Notes under the pieces: model-generated | Database searches by the model: none | What the model saw: only the letters and a program-made list of their open reading frames with translations | Told to the model about the DNA's origin: nothing | NCBI GenBank assembly: GCA_008638375.1 | Contig: CM018052.1 | Span: 5,441,006-5,505,005 of the forward strand | Source of the DNA: Nyssa sinensis | Lineage: Eukaryota; Streptophyta; Magnoliopsida; Cornales; Nyssaceae | DNA length: 64,000 nucleotides | Direction of reading: 5' to 3' | Position numbers and translations under genes: made by a program | Shown: positions 59,275 through 64,000 of the stretch, piece by piece | Numbering within the stretch: the stretch's first letter is position 1 | Layout: every line of letters begins with the position of its first letter

Positions 59275-60795
59275 GAGTGGTATCAGAGCTAAGGTTGGTG
59301 AATTTTGAAGATTCATTGGTACCACAGAGCAATATTTGGGTGAAAGGTTGAGGATACCTATACAAATGGGAACTTGAGGACAATACGATGTGAAATGATT
59401 TGGGAGTCATTATGCACAACAGAGCATTAAGTCATGGATTAAACGTTACAGAGTACCTGAGCCATGGATATTGGGTTCCACTTTTGGAGACTAGACGTGG
59501 GATTATGGAAGTCTTTAGTAATAGACGATAAATTTGTGATTCTAAAGCCTAAGGACTAGGAATCAACTGATCTGTAGTTGTAAATCTTGGAGATCCACTA
59601 GTATCACTAAGTGATAGTTGAGTAATGGTTAATGATCTTTAGGGACATGATTGCTGTTGATTTTCCTTGGATGATCAGGATGATTAGATACTCAATAATT
59701 TTTGGGAGACAGAAGTAGGCGTATAAATAAAATTGACGATCTTGAGAATTCGAGGATTTTATCAGAGTAGCACAACGGAAAAGTAAGTTCAAGGTTAATG
59801 ATTCTTTGGGAAAGATCAGACTAGAACTGAATTGTGGACTATTGAGCGACTTAAATAACTATATGATTGAATAATTTTTTGTGACGATATCGTGTTTAGT
59901 CACTACAGTTAATAGTCCTTGGGGGAAAAGACTATGCTAGGATGAAATTGATGATTCTAAGGTAATTAAACCAATCGAATGCATAGTAAGTTTGGGAGGA
60001 AACGACTCTAGGTTAGCTAACTTTGGTATTGATCATTATAATTGTGGGTACCAAAATGACTATTTGGTGGAATCAGATATGATTGACTAATTTTAGTGAA
60101 TGATTCTAATCGTCTGAGGATGAATGTCAATTTCGATTTAATGTGAAGTGGATCTAAAATCAAATCTTGGTGATAGTATATATTTTGTGGATTGTCAACT
60201 AGACTTATTACGAAATTTTCTGGATCTGGTTTGATACTTTTGATTGAGGATATCAAAATGATTACTTTGTGAATTCAAATGCCATTAAATGATCTTAGTG
60301 ATTGATTTCCAATCATTTGAGGACAATCGCCAAATATGATTTAAGGTGAAGTGGATCTAATATCGATTCTTGGTGACATAATATATTTTTAGGATGATTC
60401 CCAACTTTGAAGTAAATGGCATCTAGTTGGTGGATTATAAAGCAGATTTCTTGTGGACTTTCTAAATCTAATCTAAATTGCATGTATGGGGATTCTAGAC
60501 TCATGATAATTAGAGGCATGATTGCATTATGCTAGAAGATAAGACTGTATAATCTTGTTGTGGTATTGAATCTTGGTGACAGCGTATATTTTATGGTTTG
60601 TCAATCAGACTTATCATGACTTTCCTAGATCTGATTTGACACTTGTCTAGTTGGGAATTATCGACTAGTAATAATTGGAGACATGATAGTAGAAGTAATC
60701 AAGGTTAAAACCTTATGATAGATAAACCTAAATGCTTACTTCACTATAAGACTAGTTGAGTTTTGGGGACAAAACTCTTTTGAAGGTGGATAGAG
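59275..60795 (+). mobile_element. LARD internal domain (second copy)
   Basis: About 1.5 kb, homologous to 19353-24205 without its solo LTR. No gag or pol frame is present. Diverged repeats fill it. It ends TTTTGAAGGTGGATAGAG before the 3' LTR. It keeps the empty target site of the solo LTR-H (ATAGT at 60173-60177). Confidence 0.8.
59278..59289 (+). promoter_or_regulatory. Primer-binding site (initiator tRNA-Met type)
   Basis: TGGTATCAGAGC, an exact match to the classical plant initiator tRNA-Met PBS, lies three bases after the LTR end at 59274. Confidence 0.9.
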
Positions 60796-62501
60796 TGTAA
60801 TGCCCCAAAAATCCGACATAGCCCAAACTACACCCTGACTTGATGAAAGTAGGTTATGTGACGTTAATAAATTGAAATAGTGCAAAATACGGTAAGCTGT
60901 AACAGAATTTAGTATCCTCAGATATAGAATGACATATGCTCGGGAAATTAATTAACCCAGCCGACCGAGTACCAAAATAAATAAATGAGACTGATACTAA
61001 TGATTAATTATGAAGAATTATGTGAAAATAGGCTTTATCGGCACACTATAACTTAATATTTTATAGAATAAAATACTAAATCGATAAAGCGAAATAATTA
61101 TGAAAATTATGTGGAGATAACTAAGGCACTCAACATCGTTAAAATAATATATGCTCGAAAAATAAATAACTAGGCTAATTGAGTGCCGACATGGATGAGT
61201 GGACCGATACAAATAATTAATTATAAAATTATGTGAAAATAAATAATTACAATACTGAATTTCAGTTTTAAGGCAGATTCTATATTATTTCATAAATTAA
61301 TATTTTATGAAATAAAATATTAATACAGTAAAAGATACCCCGGCTTAATGTCAAATTTACCGGCATTATATAATTTAATATTTTATGGAATAAAGTATTC
61401 ATAAAATATTAGATACGATAAATGTACCAAAAATATATTTATATTTATATACGAATATAAGAAAAATACAGCCGCCCCTTCCCCTTTTCTTATACTAATA
61501 GCTATTTATTTATATATATCTACATATCTCTTTATATATTTATATATATTTAAAATGTGGGAAGTGGGTGCAAAGGAAGAAAATTCTAGAGAAGTAGATT
61601 ATTCTAGAATCAGCTGGTGACAACCGATAAAGGGGGAAAACCCTCTAATTTTCTAGATCCTTCCACTATTTATAAATTCTACTGAACAGTGTTCAAGAGG
61701 GAATTTTGATTCCAGATCTTCACAACCTGACCTGCACCTTCTGCTCCTCATCTATCTTCTAATTTTGCTGCACTTCCTTTCTCCGTTACGGCATTAGTAA
61801 CACTGATTCAGGTCGTCCACTACTCCCTTGTTAAACCTCTCTATAGTCGTTTGAGGTTGGCCAAGTTAATGGGCTGAAGTATTACAAATTAGTAAGTTAA
61901 TACAGCAGCACAAATCAAGTGGGGGCGTAGGAATCAGCTCTCGGCTAGTATTTGAAACAGCATAGAAATGGAGCGGCTGTAGCTCCAATTTTTTGGATTT
62001 TTCCCCTCAAACGATTTACCCAATCTGAGACAGGTATATATATCTGATTCCATGTAACTATTGTAGAGGATTTATTATTATTCTGCTGTTGAATTCCTTG
62101 TGTAGCATGGGATTTAAATAAGAGAAATTAGGGTGGAAAGGTGTGAGTGGTGCGGCTGCTGGAAACGTGTAATTGACCCAAAAATAGCTCAGTTATTGAT
62201 TAGATACAGTCCACCCATTTATGTAAAAACAGTTCAACTATTAAACCTTCAATCATTCAATTAAAAGAAAAATAGTCCAGCTATTAAATTAAATATAGTT
62301 TGGAAATAGTTCAGCTGCTAGGTAAAAATTTTGTGAAGAACAAATTCTGTACAGCCGTCCTGAACAGCCGCACGCCCCTAATAGGGACTGATCCTTAACT
62401 TCAAGAAAACTCCACCAAAAGAATATATCTACAAGTGAAAATAAAATAAAATAATGGTCTAGAAAAATCCTTATGAACCAATATAAATTTTTGTTGATAT
62501 G
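60796..62501 (+). mobile_element. LTR-E, 3' LTR of the second LARD; also right arm of the inverted repeat
   Basis: It starts TGTAATGCCCC and is cut after 1.7 kb by a second Retand-like element at 62502. It is the reverse complement of 56452-58173. The start wording is closer to solo LTR-E copy 2 than to LARD-B. Confidence 0.85.
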
Positions 62502-63139
62502 TGATATACCATAAAAGAACAGGCCAATTAACACTTAACACGTGTAACCACAGTCCGACCTATGCTCAGCCAACATGATTCTCATTCAGCCAATGATGAA
62601 AAGCTCAAGCATCCAGATCATCATACAAGGTCAGAAGTGGCCGAACATATATATATCCAGAACAAGATTACAGGGTCCAAACCAACACTCCAGAACTCGT
62701 CACCGCCTTAGCGGATGCCGAGTAGGGAATAAGGAAGCGGTCTTCAATAAGGAAGCAGTCTTCAACAAGGAAACTACCATCTATGATTATCTCTATGCAA
62801 GGTAGCTGCAATCTTCGGTAATTAAATCCCTATATTCAGGGCATCTATGGTTATCTCTATGCAAGGTAACTGCAATCTCCGGTGATCAAATCCCTATATT
62901 CATGGCTTCGAATCCTAATCAACTTAGGAAAGCCACGGCTTATAAATTAAACCCTAAAGGTACACCTTATTTTTTATGCTCATTCTTTGGCTTTCAATAC
63001 AGTCTTTTCAATTCTTTTACTTACTTAAGCATCGGAGCGGCTACCGCCGGAGCAAACCCGGTGGTCCTCTGATCATCTTTCTGAGTGTTCTACAGGTCAC
63101 GGAGTCCATACTTATTGCGAGCTGAAAAGTGCAGCATCA
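62502..63139 (+). mobile_element. Retand-like element 2, 5' LTR
   Basis: 638 bp, TGATATACC to GCAGCATCA, with the TATA box at 62941-62948. It is clearly related to the LTRs of element 1 but has many private differences, so it is a separate insertion rather than a recent duplication. The preceding 5 bases are ATATG. Confidence 0.9.
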
Positions 63140-63142
63140 GTT

Positions 63143-63160
63143 TGGCGCCGTCTGTGGGAA
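63143..63160 (+). promoter_or_regulatory. Primer-binding site of Retand-like element 2
   Basis: TGGCGCCGTCTGTGGGAA, identical to that of element 1 and at the same distance from the LTR. Confidence 0.85.
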
Positions 63161-63219
63161 CCGACTAATCTCCAAGGTTCTCTACTCATAAAACTCATCT
63201 CTTTCCCCACCGGTAAACC

Positions 63220-64000
63220 ATGGCACCAAATCTCCGACCACAATAGAATACTCAGAATTCGCAAAACGCTCAACGTCAGCCGCCTGCTCCCCGCACAAGG
63301 GGGTCAGTGACCAATCCTATGCGACAAGAGATCGAAGCAATAAAATGACACAATGAACTGGTGCAGGAGCAGTTGCTTACCATCACTAGAACACTGGCGA
63401 CACTTACGCAGAACCAAGCGACGGGTTCTCCTAGCCCGCCGGTCAATTTCGTTGCAGGAACGCAACCTCCTGTTGCTACAGAGAACGAAGAACTTCATGC
63501 GCAGGCTCCAACTAACCAGCCTGGGCACCCCTCAGGCGTTCCTCGCGCTGGCCAAGATCCCCAGCCATCAACAGTCCCTGGCTGGGGAACATCTGCCTTC
63601 GTCCCCGACATCCATTACCGGAGCACTACTCGAGCCCCAACTCCAAGGGCCTCGGGAGCACACCCGGCACCGCAGGAGCCTCCTCATGCAGCACCAAACC
63701 CTCCGGTTCGGAATCCTCCTCCGTCCGAAGGGCGTAATCAACCCTACTACCCTGAAGCTGAGGCTGTCAAGCAGGGTTCACAAGATGTCAGAGTCAAAGA
63801 CCCGCGGAGGGTAGAGGAAATTGTCGAGTCAATAGACCGAACAATTACCTTGAGAGGACCTCAAAACCCTCCAGAACAAGACGAACTGGCCAGGCTGCTC
63901 GGAAGGCTAGCCACCCCATTCATTCACACCATCATGTCAGAAGAGAGGCCCAAAAAATTCATGGTGCCTAAATTCACCTTGTACGATGGATCTGGAGATC
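63220..64000 (+). pseudogene. Retand-like gag (element 2), disabled, runs off the window
   Basis: ATG at 63220 corresponds to 42978 in element 1, and the proteins are collinear up to the window end, at the start of the gag domain (KFMVPKFTLYDG). It is broken by TAG at 63244, where element 1 has CAG, and TGA at 63346, where element 1 has CGA. It is intact at the site of element 1's first TAG. Confidence 0.85.

Overview
The window looks like heterochromatic DNA from a flowering plant, probably a eudicot, although the sequence does not prove that. It is AT-rich and made almost entirely of nested LTR retrotransposons. I see no intact host gene, no rRNA, no clear tRNA gene and no CRISPR array. The recognisable proteins are plant Ty3/gypsy polyproteins (a Tekay/Del-type chromovirus and a Tat/Retand-type element), all disabled, and pieces of plant genes captured inside LTRs (a HIRAN-SNF2 helicase like SMARCA3/RAD5, and an F-box/LRR protein).

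The LTR family names used here are mine. LTR-A, LTR-H and LTR-E are 3-4 kb LTRs that start TGTAAYACCC (or a close variant) and share the same kind of 3' end, a GGATCCGCA-like block running into GTGACA. Where the internal region is present it starts with a primer-binding site (PBS) complementary to initiator tRNA-Met. LTR-D is the 3' LTR of the chromovirus. Retand-like LTRs are about 0.65 kb, TGATATACC to GCAGCATCA.

Layout. 49-3727: solo LTR-E, minus, target-site duplication (TSD) ATTAC. 3728-4608: LTR-H/A-type fragment, minus. 4609-8328: solo LTR-A, plus. 8329-9682: unresolved repeat DNA. 9683-11341: LTR-A end, minus. 11342-12225: LTR-E end, minus. 12226-14440: LTR-H copy 1. 14441-17332: LTR-H copy 2, carrying the SNF2 fragment. 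17333-30694: LTR-A with intact ends, split at 18837 by a non-coding element (LARD-B, 18838-28174, TSD TGTCG), which is itself split by a solo LTR-H (20177-23384, TSD ATAGT). 30695-34769: leader plus gag-less chromovirus pol. 34770-37584: LTR-D. 37585-39965: LTR-H/A-type, minus. 39966-40820 resuming at 58179-58937: LTR-A copy 3, split by a minus solo LTR-E (40821-58173, TSD AAAAC), which is split by a 13.6 kb Retand-like element (42239-55847), which is split by a 1.9 kb solo-LTR-like element (50439-52369, TSD GGGAA). 58938-end: a second LARD with a palindromic LTR end, its 3' LTR cut at 62502 by a second Retand-like element that runs off the window.

The most interesting pattern is that LTR-A, -H and -E copies are built like small genes. 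Each has a TA-rich tract 0.3-0.8 kb from the LTR start, a variable segment, a strong 5' splice site (AG|GTRAGT in most copies), a 0.7-1.0 kb intron-like stretch, and a pyrimidine-rich acceptor. The captured host gene fragments lie in the variable exon slot just upstream of the donor. The Retand-like element carries a separate antisense gene with its own TATA box and two introns whose phases fit exactly. Coding decay in the autonomous elements is strongly biased to TAG stops, as expected if CHG and CG methylation drive the mutation.
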